In this document: positions 49,103 to 58,247 of the stretch, piece after piece | Position numbering within the stretch: position 1 is the stretch's first letter | How the letters are laid out: each line of letters starts with the position of its first letter | Notes under the pieces: generated by a model | The model's input: only the letters and a program-made list of their open reading frames with translations | The model's database searches: none | Told to the model about the DNA's origin: nothing | Source of the DNA: Mesorhizobium sp. M9A.F.Ca.ET.002.03.1.2 | GTDB lineage: Bacteria > Pseudomonadota > Alphaproteobacteria > Rhizobiales > Rhizobiaceae | Assembly (NCBI RefSeq): GCF_003952365.1 | Contig: NZ_CP034443.1 | Location: forward strand, 4,581,001-4,645,000 | Reading direction: 5' to 3' | Length of the DNA: 64,000 nucleotides | Made by a program: the position numbers and the translations under genes

Positions 49103-49276
49103 GACATTCTCCCTGATACGATCCGAGAAGCGCGCGGAAAGTCGCGGCCTCATTGCATCAACGCGCCTGGCGTGCCGTTTCTTCCTCGATGCGGGGCGGC
49201 AACTTGCCACGCAATGGTGATTGGCGGACAAGCCCGTGCGCCGCTATATCGGCGCCGATACGGTTGGAGTTCGGGA

Positions 49277-50023
49277 ATGGCAGTGGATATAGGCTATGTC
49301 AGCGCGGTCGGGGCGGGGGCGATCTCGTTCCTGTCGCCTTGCGTGCTGCCGCTGGTGCCGCCCTATCTCTGCTACATGGCCGGCGTGTCGGTCGAGGATT
49401 TTCGCGGCAATGCCGGCGTCATGGCCCGGGCCGAGGCGCGCAGCGCGCTGCTTTATGCCTCGATCGCCTTCGTTCTCGGCTTCTCGACCGTCTTCGTGGC
49501 TCTGGGCGCCGGCGCCTCGACTATCGGACGGCTGCTGCGCGTCTGGCAGGAGCCGCTGGCGATGGCCGCCGGCGTGCTCATCATCCTGATGGGCCTGAAT
49601 TTCCTCGGCATACTGCGTATCCCCTTGCTGTCGCGCGAGGCGCGCTTCCAGTCGCAGGGCAAGCCGGCCAGCATCGTCGCCGCCTATGTCATGGGACTGG
49701 CCTTCGCCTTCGGCTGGACGCCCTGCATCGGACCGGTGCTGGGACCGATCCTGACGCTGGCCGGCGGCCGTGAGACGGTGGGCGAGGGCGCGGCTCTGCT
49801 CGCCGCCTATTCGCTCGGCCTCGGCATCCCGTTCCTGATCGCGGCGCTGTTTTCCGGCGCCTTCATGCGCTTTCTCTCGAAATTCCGCGTCCATCTCGGC
49901 CGCGTCGAAAAGGCGATGGGCGCGCTGCTGGTCGTCGCCGGCGTCTTTTTCCTGACGGGCGGCGTGCAGGCCGCATCCTATTGGCTGCTGGAGAACTTTC
50001 CGGTGCTGGGGCAGTTGGGTTAG
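49277..50023 (+). CDS. ccdA: Cytochrome c biogenesis protein CcdA
   Basis: The 248-residue membrane protein has six to seven helices. The two redox-active cysteines are in FLSPCVLPLVPPYLCYMAG (helix 1) and GWTPCIGPVLGPIL (helix 4), the CcdA/DsbD-beta hallmark. It carries reducing equivalents from cytoplasmic thioredoxin across the membrane to periplasmic thiol proteins for cytochrome c maturation. The start at 49277 (MAVDIGYV) is chosen because the preceding codons of the open frame encode no membrane segment. It is divergent from the COG4315 gene and monocistronic. Confidence 0.93.
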   Translation: MAVDIGYVSAVGAGAISFLSPCVLPLVPPYLCYMAGVSVEDFRGNAGVMARAEARSALLYASIAFVLGFSTVFVALGAGASTIGRLLRVWQEPLAMAAGVLIILMGLNFLGILRIPLLSREARFQSQGKPASIVAAYVMGLAFAFGWTPCIGPVLGPILTLAGGRETVGEGAALLAAYSLGLGIPFLIAALFSGAFMRFLSKFRVHLGRVEKAMGALLVVAGVFFLTGGVQAASYWLLENFPVLGQLG

Positions 50024-50519
50024 GCTGACCTGATACGAGCCCATGCCGACAGATGGTTTGGCCGTCCAGCGTTCGCCCGATCGAGCGAAGGACCATGCTG
50101 CGCGTCGCCAATGTGCCGGCGCACCCGAGAGGGGAAGTCGGCGGTCCATCTTTCGATGGACATTGCCTGAACCCGCCGACCCCGCGTTGCCAGTGGCCTC
50201 GCGATTCGGAGCTTCGCCAAAGGAAGGCGTGCCGTCTAGCAACGCAAACGTGTATCCGCGCCCTTACGCGGCCATTACCGCCGCCGCGTCGCGATGTCCC
50301 CCACAGGGCCGCGAGATCGTCGAGGCACATGCGCGGCAGATCGGCCGCCGTCAGCCTTTCGCGCTTTCCCGCCGCGATCTCATGCAAGGCCATCCCACGA
50401 CCTACTGATCAAAAGTCAGTTGCTCCACCGTCTCACCGGAATTTAACCGCATTGGTGCAGCATGGCGCCAATGCTAGACATGCCTTGATTCCCAACCCTT
50501 TTCATATGGTTGCCATTCC
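50024..50519. other. Intergenic region between ccdA and glmU
   Basis: The 496-base stretch has no convincing gene. At 50137-50180 a nested inverted repeat occurs: outer arms GTCGGCG/CGCCGAC and inner arms GTCCATC/GATGGAC with loop TTTC. A minus-strand frame from 50393 begins plausibly (MALHEIAAGKRERLTAADLP) but turns into arginine-rich translation without a stop, so I do not call it. Confidence 0.45.
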
Positions 50520-51884
50520 ATGAGCCAGAGAACCTGCCTGTCCGTCATCCTCGCCGCCGGTGAAGGGACGCGCATGAAGAGCGCGTTGCCCAAAGTGCTG
50601 CATAAAATCGCCGGCCTGCCGATGGTCGCCCATGTCGTGAGGGCGGCAGAAGCGGCCGGGGCGGGCGATCAGGCGCTGGTGATCGGCCATGGGGCGGACG
50701 AGATGCGCAAGGCCACGCAGAAGTTCGCCCCGAAGGCGGAGATCTTCGTCCAGGACAAGCGGCTCGGCACGGCGCATGCCGTGCTGGCGGCTCGTGATGC
50801 GATATCAAAGGGTTACGACGACATCCTCGTGATGTTCGGCGACACGCCGCTGATCGATCCGGAGGTGCTGGTTGCCGCGCGCCTGAAGCGGGCCGAAGGC
50901 GCTGCGGTGGTCGTGGTCGGCTTCCGCACGTCAAATCCCTCCGGCTATGGCCGCCTGATCGAAAAGGGCGGCAAGCTCGTCGCCATCCGCGAGGAAAAGG
51001 ACTGCACCGACGAGGAGAAGAAAATCACCTTCTGCAATGGCGGGCTGATGGCGGTTGCCGGCAAGCATGCGCTGAAGCTGCTCGATCAAGTCGGCAACAG
51101 CAACGCCAAGGGTGAATATTACCTCACCGACATCGTCGAGATCGCCGGCGGGCAGGGCCTCGATGTCGTCGCCACGGAAGCCGGCTTCGAGAATGTGCTC
51201 GGCATCAACAACCGCGCCGAACTCGCCGCGGCCGAAGGCATCTGGCAGACGCGCCGGCGGCGCGAGGCCATGCTCTCCGGCGTCACATTGATCGCACCGG
51301 AAACCGTGTTCTTTTCGCACGATACGGAGATCGGCGCGGATACGATCGTCGAACCCAATGTCTGGTTCGGGCCCGGCGTGAAGATCGCGACGGGCGCCAA
51401 GATCCATGCCTTCAGCCATATCGAAGGCGCGACGATCGCTTCCGATTGCGATGTCGGTCCGTTCGCGCGGCTGCGGCCGGGCGCCAACCTCAAGCAAAAG
51501 GCCAAGGTCGGCAATTTCTGCGAGGTCAAGCAGTCTGTCATCGAGGAGGGCGCCAAGGTCAACCACCTGACCTATATCGGCGATGCCCGCGTCGGCGCCG
51601 GCGCCAATATCGGCGCTGGCACCATCACCTGCAACTATGACGGCTACTCGAAGTTCTTCACCGATATCGGCGAGGGCGCCTTCGTCGGATCGAATTCCTC
51701 GCTGGTGGCGCCTGTTACGATCGGCAAGGGCGGCTATATCGCTTCGGGCAGTGTGATCACCGAAAGCGTGCCCGACGACGCGCTGGCCTTCGGCCGCGCC
51801 CGCCAGAGGACGCTGCCCGGCAAGGGCAAGGAATTGCGCGAGCGTTTTGCCTCGGCCGCGGCGGCGAAGAAGGCCACTAAATGA
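50520..51884 (+). CDS. glmU: Bifunctional UDP-GlcNAc pyrophosphorylase / glucosamine-1-P acetyltransferase
   Basis: The 454-residue enzyme makes UDP-N-acetylglucosamine for peptidoglycan and lipopolysaccharide. The N-terminal uridyltransferase domain has [20 protein letters not shown] and the metal-site FGDTPLI. The C-terminal domain is a left-handed beta-helix (from about residue 255), with acetyltransferase motifs [20 protein letters not shown] and [11 protein letters not shown]. Both active sites look intact. It works with GlmS, encoded 0.6 kb downstream in the same direction; a small opposite-strand gene lies between. Confidence 0.97.
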   Translation: MSQRTCLSVILAAGEGTRMKSALPKVLHKIAGLPMVAHVVRAAEAAGAGDQALVIGHGADEMRKATQKFAPKAEIFVQDKRLGTAHAVLAARDAISKGYDDILVMFGDTPLIDPEVLVAARLKRAEGAAVVVVGFRTSNPSGYGRLIEKGGKLVAIREEKDCTDEEKKITFCNGGLMAVAGKHALKLLDQVGNSNAKGEYYLTDIVEIAGGQGLDVVATEAGFENVLGINNRAELAAAEGIWQTRRRREAMLSGVTLIAPETVFFSHDTEIGADTIVEPNVWFGPGVKIATGAKIHAFSHIEGATIASDCDVGPFARLRPGANLKQKAKVGNFCEVKQSVIEEGAKVNHLTYIGDARVGAGANIGAGTITCNYDGYSKFFTDIGEGAFVGSNSSLVAPVTIGKGGYIASGSVITESVPDDALAFGRARQRTLPGKGKELRERFASAAAAKKATK

Positions 51885-51894
51885 TCAATGGTCG

Positions 51895-52269
51895 TTAGTC
51901 GGTTGCAGTTGCATCCTTGCTGAAAGCAGCGGTTACTTCGATCCTGCCGACAATTGCCTTGTTGAATTCAGGAAGATCTTCAGCTGGAATCCAGTATTCG
52001 AGATGAGCCTTGCTGCCAGCATGTTCGACCCGGTAACGGTCGAGAAAACCCTTCAGAACCTCAAACCGGGTGACGAATCCCGAGCCGCTAGCCGGTACGT
52101 TCCAGTCACGCGCGATCTGCACGGCATAGGCTTCGGATAGAACGGGGTAAAAAATAGGTTGCTCGGGAAGGCGCGGCGGAAACGCGCGCATGCCCGATTT
52201 CTCGATCAGTTTAAGCTCCTGTGGGCCAACAGGACGCCAAAGCGTCACCGTGTCGATTTGTTCAGTCAT
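51895..52269 (-). CDS. Small conserved protein (annotated elsewhere as ADP-ribosylation/crystallin J1)
   Basis: The 124-residue protein has the pattern VTLWRPVGPQELKLIEKSG, then AFPPRLPEQPIFYPVLSEAY, ARDWNVPASGSGFVTRFEVL and LEYWIPAEDLPEFNKAIVG. I recognise this as a small conserved family often given the label ADP-ribosylation/crystallin J1, which is a database name with no demonstrated activity; no ADP-ribosylglycohydrolase motif is visible. ATG at 52267-52269 is used. The gene is AT-richer than glmU and glmS and lies on the opposite strand between them, so it may be an insertion in a glmU-glmS unit. Confidence 0.8.
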   Translation of the reverse strand: MTEQIDTVTLWRPVGPQELKLIEKSGMRAFPPRLPEQPIFYPVLSEAYAVQIARDWNVPASGSGFVTRFEVLKGFLDRYRVEHAGSKAHLEYWIPAEDLPEFNKAIVGRIEVTAAFSKDATATD

Positions 52270-52496
52270 GATCGCATCATGCCTTTGACGGATTTCAGAA
52301 CCGTTGAAACGGGGTAGCATGCGTTCACGGAGAAACCGAGCGATCGCGATAACCGGATTGCAAGAGCGCCCTGTCATGGTGCATCTGTGCAAGACCGTTC
52401 CGGCTGATACGGAACGAAACGCAATGTGATTTTCGCGGCAGCCCGGCCGTCCCTAAATGGCGCTGGGTTTCATGCCGGAATCGGGGGCAAACGTCT

Positions 52497-54320
52497 ATGT
52501 GCGGCATTGTTGGAATTGTCGGTCACTCGCCGGTCGCGCCACTCATCGTCGATGCGCTGAAAAGGCTCGAATATCGCGGTTATGATTCGGCCGGCGTCGC
52601 CACGATCGAGCATGGCAAGCTTGCGCGCCGCCGCGCCGAGGGCAAGCTGGTCAATCTCGAGCGCCGGCTGAAGGACGAACCGCTCGACGGCATGGTCGGC
52701 ATCGGCCACACGCGCTGGGCGACGCATGGCGTGCCCAACGAGACCAATGCGCATCCGCATTTTTCCGACGGCGTCGCCGTCGTCCATAACGGCATCATCG
52801 AGAATTTCGCCGAGTTGCGCGACGAACTGATGCGCGACGGCTACGCATTTTCGTCGCAGACCGACACCGAGGTCGTCGCGCATCTGGTGGCGCGCGAACT
52901 GGCCAAGGGTTTGAAGCCGGTCGAGGCCGCGCACCAGGCGCTGAAGCGGCTGGAAGGCGCCTTTGCGCTGGCCATCATGTTTAGGGGAGACGAGGATCTC
53001 ATCGTCGGCGCGCGCAACGGCCCGCCGCTGGCCGTCGGCCATGGCGACGGCGAGATGTTCCTGGGCTCCGACGCCATCGCGCTTGCCCCCTTCACCAATT
53101 CGATCACCTATCTGGAGGACGGCGACTGGGCGGTGGTGCGCCGCAACGAGGTCGCCATCTTCGACATGGACGGCAACAAGGTCGACCGCAAGCGCCAGCA
53201 GTCGCTCAGCACCAGCTTCATGGTCGACAAGGGCAACCGGCGCCATTTCATGGAGAAGGAAATCCATGAACAGCCCGAAGTGATCTCACACACGCTGGCG
53301 CATTATGTGGATTTTGTCGGCGGCGTCTCGAAGCCGCTCGACCTGCCGTTCGATTTCGCCAAGATCGACCGGCTGGCGATTTCGGCCTGCGGCACCGCCT
53401 ATCTGGCAGGCTTGATCAGCAAATACTGGTTCGAGCGCTATGCGCGGCTGCCGGTCGACATCGATGTCGCCTCGGAATTCCGCTACCGTGAAATGCCGCT
53501 GTCGAAGACCGACGCCGCCTTCTTCATCTCGCAATCGGGCGAGACCGCCGATACGCTGGCCTCGCTGCGCTATTGCCGCAAGGCCGGAATGAAGATCGGC
53601 GCGGTGGTCAACGTGCGTGAATCGACGATGGCGCGCGAATCCGACGTCGTCCTGCCGACGCTGGCCGGGCCGGAGATCGGCGTCGCCTCGACCAAGGCTT
53701 TCACCTGTCAATTGTCGGTGCTGGCCTCGCTTGCCGTGCGGGCGGGCGTGGCACGCGGAACGATCTCGCGCGAGCAAGAAACGACGCTGGTGCGCCAACT
53801 GTCGGAAGCGCCGCGCTATGCCAATCAGGTGCTGAAGCTCGACGAGCAGATCGAAAAGGTCGCCCGCGACCTCTCGCACTACAAGAACGTGCTCTATCTC
53901 GGCCGCGACACCAATTTCCCGCTGGCCATGGAAGGGGCGCTGAAGCTCAAGGAAATCTCCTATATTCATGCCGAGGGCTATGCCGCCGGCGAGCTGAAGC
54001 ACGGGCCGATCGCGCTGATCGACGAGAACATGCCGGTGATCGTCATTGCCCCGCATGACCGCATCTTCGAGAAGACCGTCTCCAACATGCAGGAAGTGGC
54101 GGCGCGCGGCGGCAAGATCATCCTGATTACCGACAGCAAGGGTGCCGCGCATTCAAGCGTGGAGACGATGGAGACCATCGTGCTGCCGGACGTGCCGGAA
54201 ATCATCTCGCCGATCATCTACGCGCTGCCGATCCAGATGCTGGCCTATTTCACCGCCGTGTTCATGGGCACCGACGTCGACCAGCCGCGCAACCTGGCGA
54301 AATCGGTGACGGTGGAGTAG
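52497..54320 (+). CDS. glmS: Glutamine-fructose-6-phosphate aminotransferase (isomerizing)
   Basis: The 607-residue enzyme makes glucosamine-6-phosphate from fructose-6-phosphate and glutamine. The N-terminal catalytic residue is Cys2 after Met removal (MCGIVGIVGH). The glutaminase domain includes HTRWATHGVPNETNAHPHF, and two SIS sugar-isomerase domains follow, with ACGTAYLAGL, SQSGETADTLASLRY and YIHAEGYAAGELKHGPIAL. The C-terminus ends NLAKSVTVE, the usual ending with the lid motif. No glmS ribozyme is seen upstream, as expected outside Gram-positives. Confidence 0.98.
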   Translation: MCGIVGIVGHSPVAPLIVDALKRLEYRGYDSAGVATIEHGKLARRRAEGKLVNLERRLKDEPLDGMVGIGHTRWATHGVPNETNAHPHFSDGVAVVHNGIIENFAELRDELMRDGYAFSSQTDTEVVAHLVARELAKGLKPVEAAHQALKRLEGAFALAIMFRGDEDLIVGARNGPPLAVGHGDGEMFLGSDAIALAPFTNSITYLEDGDWAVVRRNEVAIFDMDGNKVDRKRQQSLSTSFMVDKGNRRHFMEKEIHEQPEVISHTLAHYVDFVGGVSKPLDLPFDFAKIDRLAISACGTAYLAGLISKYWFERYARLPVDIDVASEFRYREMPLSKTDAAFFISQSGETADTLASLRYCRKAGMKIGAVVNVRESTMARESDVVLPTLAGPEIGVASTKAFTCQLSVLASLAVRAGVARGTISREQETTLVRQLSEAPRYANQVLKLDEQIEKVARDLSHYKNVLYLGRDTNFPLAMEGALKLKEISYIHAEGYAAGELKHGPIALIDENMPVIVIAPHDRIFEKTVSNMQEVAARGGKIILITDSKGAAHSSVETMETIVLPDVPEIISPIIYALPIQMLAYFTAVFMGTDVDQPRNLAKSVTVE

Positions 54321-54407
54321 CGGTCGCCGCGGCTGGACGCATTGTATCATTCCCGGATACGTCCTCCTTGCGTGCAGCCTTGGCTATTAGCGGAAACGCC
54401 CATCGCT

Positions 54408-54591
54408 TCGTCATCCTGGGGCGGAGCAAGGAGCGCAGCGACGCAGCGCAGACCCCAGGATCCATGCCGCGACTTCAGAGCTCTGCTGCGGTGCAAATTC
54501 TGCTCTGCTGCACTCTTCGGCTAAGGTTATGGCATGGATCCCAGGGTCTCCGCGACGGAGCTTCGCTCCTGCTTCGCCCAGGGATGACGAA
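54408..54591. repeat. Long imperfect palindromic element between glmS and higA
   Basis: Outer arms TTCGTCATCC (54408-54417) and GGATGACGAA (54582-54591) enclose a second complementary pair, CCCAGGATCCATGCC near 54454-54468 and GGCATGGATCCCAGGG at 54531-54546. The remaining middle (54470-54530) is not self-complementary. It fills most of the 421-base gap, has no plausible gene, and has the size and form of a rhizobial intergenic mosaic element or a nonautonomous mobile element. Confidence 0.8.
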
Positions 54592-54741
54592 GTTGGGGAG
54601 GCTTCGGCCAATCCCGGATGTTTATGATTGTCCGTCGAAACGAACGATGAGATCTTGGCTGCCAACAAGCCTTCAACGCGTCATATTCCTTGTGCAGCGC
54701 TACTGGCGGCGCTTGCCCTAACCCTTTGAGGACCTTGAACT

Positions 54742-55041
54742 ATGCTCAAGTTCGCACGTCCAATTCACCCCGGAGAATTCCTGCGCGAGGAATATCTCCT
54801 CCCGCTTGGCATGAGTGCTGGTGCGCTGGCGAAGAAACTCAATCTTCCGCGCACTCGTATCGAACGTATTGCCAAGGAAGAGATCGGCCTGACTCCCGAT
54901 TCCGCGCTTCGCCTCGCCAGGTTCTTCAACACCACGCCCGAGTTCTGGATGAATTTTCAGCAGACCTATGAGCTTGAGACCGAGGCAAGGAAACTCGCTT
55001 CTGAACTCGAGAAGATCGAGCCGCTCGAAGTCGCGGCATAG
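54742..55041 (+). CDS. higA: HigA-family antitoxin (XRE), no HigB partner adjacent
   Basis: The 99-residue protein matches HigA addiction-module antitoxins: RPIHPGEFLREEYLLPLGMS is the family's N-terminal signature, followed by a helix-turn-helix (AGALAKKLNLPRTRIERIAK) and LTPDSALRLARFFNTTPEFW. A HigB toxin gene normally lies immediately upstream and overlaps or nearly touches it; here the preceding 330 bases encode no HigB-like segment and contain a palindromic element. The gene could be an orphan antitoxin or a repressor. The ATG has GAGGACC about ten bases upstream. Lower GC content fits horizontal origin. Confidence 0.9.
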   Translation: MLKFARPIHPGEFLREEYLLPLGMSAGALAKKLNLPRTRIERIAKEEIGLTPDSALRLARFFNTTPEFWMNFQQTYELETEARKLASELEKIEPLEVAA

Positions 55042-55121
55042 TTGATCATTTAAAAATTTCGCAGTTCCAAAGCGGATGGCGGTTCACTAATGTTGCGCCG
55101 CAACCAGTGCTGCGGTGAACC

Positions 55122-55880
55122 ATGTCCGATGCTGCCAAGACCTCAGGCATGACCCGGCTGCGGAATTATTTCCTGACAGGCTTCGTCGTCTGCGCGCCGC
55201 TGGCGATCACCGCTTACATCGCCTGGTCATTCATCGGCTGGGTCGATTCCTGGGTGAAACCCTATATTCCGGCGCGCTACAACCCCGATAGCTATCTGCC
55301 GGCGCCGGTCCCGGGTTTTGGCCTGATCGTTGCCTTGATCCTGATTACCCTGATCGGTTTCCTGACCGCCAATATCGTCGGCCGCGCCATCGTCCTGTTC
55401 GGCGAGCGCCTGCTCGGCCGCATGCCGCTGGTGCGCGGCATATACGGCTCGCTGAAGCAGATCTTCGAAACCGTACTGTCGAACAAGGGCGACATGTTCC
55501 GCCAGGTCGGGCTGGTCGAATATCCGCGCAAGGGCGTCTGGTCGCTGGTTTTCGTCGCCAGCGAGAAGGAAACCGAGATCAACCAGAAGCTCGATCAGGA
55601 AGGCAATCCGCTGATCGCGGTGTTCATGCCGTGCACGCCCAACCCGACCACCGGCTTCCTGATGTATGTGCCGAAATCCGATGTCGTGCCGCTCGACATG
55701 ACGATCGAGGACGGCGCCAAGCTGATCGTCTCGGCCGGGCTGGTGGCGCCGGAGGTCAAGACGCAGATGGTGACGTTGAACGGCAAGCCGATCGGCGGTC
55801 AGATCGGCAATCCATCGGTGGGTGCCGGCCCTCAGCCGGCGCGCAAGAGCCGCACCGCCTCGTCGCGGCCGAACAAGTAG
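55122..55880 (+). CDS. DUF502 membrane protein
   Basis: The 252-residue protein has two N-terminal membrane helices (NYFLTGFVVCAPLAITAYIA and FGLIVALILITLIGFLTANI) and the DUF502 core RMPLVRGIYGSLKQIFETVL, followed by FMPCTPNPTTGFLMYVPKSD. The soluble domain should face the cytoplasm. Function is unknown; plant homologues (COV) are linked to vesicle trafficking, which may not carry over. Its 3' end overlaps the 3' end of recG on the other strand by 49 bases. It is preceded by a HigA gene in the same direction. Confidence 0.9.
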   Translation: MSDAAKTSGMTRLRNYFLTGFVVCAPLAITAYIAWSFIGWVDSWVKPYIPARYNPDSYLPAPVPGFGLIVALILITLIGFLTANIVGRAIVLFGERLLGRMPLVRGIYGSLKQIFETVLSNKGDMFRQVGLVEYPRKGVWSLVFVASEKETEINQKLDQEGNPLIAVFMPCTPNPTTGFLMYVPKSDVVPLDMTIEDGAKLIVSAGLVAPEVKTQMVTLNGKPIGGQIGNPSVGAGPQPARKSRTASSRPNK

Positions 55881-57946
55881 AGCAGCATGCGAAGGGCGGC
55901 GCCGCGTTCGGATTGCAGTTCCGGATCGCGCGACAGGATCAGCCGCGCGTCGTCGCGGGCGGCTTCGAGCAGGTCGGCATGCGCCTCGATGCGCGCCACC
56001 TGGAAGCCCGGCGTGCCGGACTGGCGGGTGCCCAGCAGCTCGCCTTCGCCACGCAGCTTCAGATCCTCCTCGGCGATGCGGAACCCGTCCTCGGTCTCGC
56101 GCATCACCGACAGCCGGCGCGTTGCCGTCTCGCCGAGCGGATCCTTGTAGAGCAGCACGCAGGAGGACGGTTTTTCACCGCGCCCGACCCGGCCGCGCAA
56201 CTGGTGCAACTGGGCGAGGCCGAAGCGCTCGGCGTGCTCGATGACCATGATGGTGGCGTCCGGAACATCGACGCCGACCTCGATGACCGTGGTGGCGATC
56301 AGGATGCGTGTCTCGCCCGCCTTGAAGGCGCGCATCGCTTCGTCCTTGTCGGCGCCCTTCATGCGGCCGTGCACCAGGCCGACCTGGTCGCCGAACAGCG
56401 GCTTCAGCGAAGCAAACCGGTCCTCTGCCGACATCAGCTTGATCTCTTCGGATTCCTCGACCAGCGGGCAGATCCAGTAGATCTTCTGGCCGTCGGCGAC
56501 GGCATCGAGCATGCGGCCGACCAATTCGTCGAGCCGTTCGAGCGGCAAGGTGACGGTGCGGATCGGCTGCCGACCGGCCGGTTTTTCGGTCAGCTTCGAC
56601 ACGTCCATGTCGCCGAAAGCGGTCAGCACCAGCGTGCGCGGGATCGGTGTCGCCGTCATCACCAGCATGTCGGGCGCGTCGCCCTTGGCGGTGATGGCCA
56701 GCCGCTGATGGACGCCGAAGCGATGCTGTTCGTCGATGACGGCGAAGACGAGATCATGGAACGTCACCGTTTCCTGGAACAGGGCGTGGGTGCCGACGAC
56801 GATGTCGATCCCGCCAGTGGCCAGACCGGCCAGCGTGTCGGTGCGCTCGCGCCCTTTTTCGCGGCCGGTGAGGATGGCGACGCGCAGGCCGGCCTGTTCC
56901 GCCAGTGGCGCAATCGTCGCAAGATGCTGGCGCGCCAGGATTTCGGTCGGCGCCATCAACGCCGCCTGGCCGCCGGCTTCGACGGCGCGGGCCATGGCGA
57001 GCAACGCCACCACCGTCTTGCCGGAACCGACATCACCCTGCAGCAGGCGCAGCATGCGTTCGGGATCGCCGAGATCGGCGTTGATTTCGGCAAGCGCCAT
57101 TTCCTGCGAGGTGGTCAGCGAATAGGGAAGAGCTGAGCGCAGCTTTTCGACGATGCGGCCGTCGCCGACCAGCGGCCGGCCGGACAGGCGGCGAACCTTT
57201 GCCCGCACCAGCGCCAGCGAGACCTGGCCCGCCAGAAACTCGTCATAGGCAAGCCGCCGCCACGCCGCGCTGTCGACGGACACGTCGATCGGGTCGGCGG
57301 GATTGTGGATGCGGGCCAGCGCGTCGCCGAAAACCGGAAAGGTCCGGCGGCGCATAAACGCGTCGTCCTGCCATTCCGGCAGCACCGGCAAGCGAGCGAG
57401 CGCCTGGCCGACCGCCCGGCGCAGCACCTTTCCCGAGAGCCCGGCGGTCAGCGGATAGACCGGCTCTACCAGCGGCAGGTTTTCCGCTTCGCTGGCCAGC
57501 GCGATATGGTCGGGATGGACCATGGATGGCCGGCCGTTGAACCATTCCATGCGGCCCGAGACCACGACATGCTCGCCCTCGGGCATCGCCTTTTCGAGAT
57601 AGGCGGCATGGGCATGGAAGAAGGTCAGCGCGATCTCGCCGGTGTCGTCATGGGCGTAGACCCGGTAGGGCACCGATCTATTGCCGCGCGGCGGCGGCTG
57701 GTGGCGGTCGATGCGCACATCGAGGGTGACGATCGCGCCTTCGGCCGAACCGGCGATACCCGGCCGGTTGCGGCGGTCGATCGCCGAGTTGGGCAGCACG
57801 AACAGGAGATCGCCGGCGCGCGCCGCGCGATCGCCGAGATCGGCCGGCACGACCTTTTCGATCAGCGTTCCGACCTTCGGCCCGACGCCGGCAAGCGAGG
57901 TGATCGGGACGAAGAGAGGATCGAGCAGGGAAGGTCTCATTCGCAA
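55832..57946 (-). CDS. recG: ATP-dependent DNA helicase RecG
   Basis: The 704-residue superfamily 2 helicase reverses stalled replication forks and migrates Holliday junctions. The N-terminal wedge (OB) domain precedes the motor motifs: GDVGSGKTVVALLAMA (Walker A), AVIDEQHRFGVHQR (DEQH), MTATPIPRTLVLTAFGD and LHQLRGRVGRGEKPSSC. The start is the ATG at 57944-57946. Upstream lies a palindromic repeat, then the divergent sdhE. Its last 15 codons overlap the DUF502 gene. Confidence 0.96.
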   Translation of the reverse strand: MRMRPSLLDPLFVPITSLAGVGPKVGTLIEKVVPADLGDRAARAGDLLFVLPNSAIDRRNRPGIAGSAEGAIVTLDVRIDRHQPPPRGNRSVPYRVYAHDDTGEIALTFFHAHAAYLEKAMPEGEHVVVSGRMEWFNGRPSMVHPDHIALASEAENLPLVEPVYPLTAGLSGKVLRRAVGQALARLPVLPEWQDDAFMRRRTFPVFGDALARIHNPADPIDVSVDSAAWRRLAYDEFLAGQVSLALVRAKVRRLSGRPLVGDGRIVEKLRSALPYSLTTSQEMALAEINADLGDPERMLRLLQGDVGSGKTVVALLAMARAVEAGGQAALMAPTEILARQHLATIAPLAEQAGLRVAILTGREKGRERTDTLAGLATGGIDIVVGTHALFQETVTFHDLVFAVIDEQHRFGVHQRLAITAKGDAPDMLVMTATPIPRTLVLTAFGDMDVSKLTEKPAGRQPIRTVTLPLERLDELVGRMLDAVADGQKIYWICPLVEESEEIKLMSAEDRFASLKPLFGDQVGLVHGRMKGADKDEAMRAFKAGETRILIATTVIEVGVDVPDATIMVIEHAERFGLAQLHQLRGRVGRGEKPSSCVLLYKDPLGETATRRLSVMRETEDGFRIAEEDLKLRGEGELLGTRQSGTPGFQVARIEAHADLLEAARDDARLILSRDPELQSERGAALRMLLYLFGRDEAVRLLRAG

Positions 57947-57970
57947 AAGACCATGCGACGCTGGCGCTCG

Positions 57971-58125
57971 CCCCCCTCTGGCCTGCCGGCCATCTCCCCC
58001 TCAAGGGGGGAGATTGGCAGCTTTGGCCTCGACGCCCATCTTGCAGCGGTGGAGATTGGCGAAACCAATTGCGACAGCAAATCTCCCCCCTTGAGGGGGA
58101 GATGTCCGGCAGGACAGAGGGGGGT
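57971..58125. repeat. RIME-type palindromic repeat between recG and sdhE
   Basis: The element begins CCCCCCTCTGGCCTGCCGGC and ends in the complement GACAGAGGGGGG, with internal complementary arms CATCTCCCCCTC and GAGGGGGAGATG, and a second pair CTCAAGGGGGGAGATT/AATCTCCCCCCTTGAG. About 60 bases between the inner arms are unpaired. I recognise this as a widely dispersed rhizobial intergenic mosaic element (from memory of rhizobial genomes). It fills most of the 301-base gap. Confidence 0.88.
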
Positions 58126-58247
58126 GCCTGGGCTGATGTCGTCAGGAGCGTTCGTCACACCGGGATGTTAGACCCCAACGGAGCCGTTGCAAGGCTGACA
58201 CCGCTCTCTATCCACGCTATATGCGCCGCTTCAGGCAAGGAAGCGGC

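Noticed and set aside
50263..50393. Minus-strand frame starting MALHEIAAGK in the ccdA-glmU gap
   Set aside because: The first 38 residues look protein-like, but the frame becomes arginine-rich, has no good ribosome-binding site and runs into ccdA.
54592..54741. Search for a HigB toxin remnant upstream of higA
   Set aside because: None of the frames gives the HigB ending or its conserved RVSGNWR-type motif, so I treat higA as an orphan rather than calling a pseudogene.
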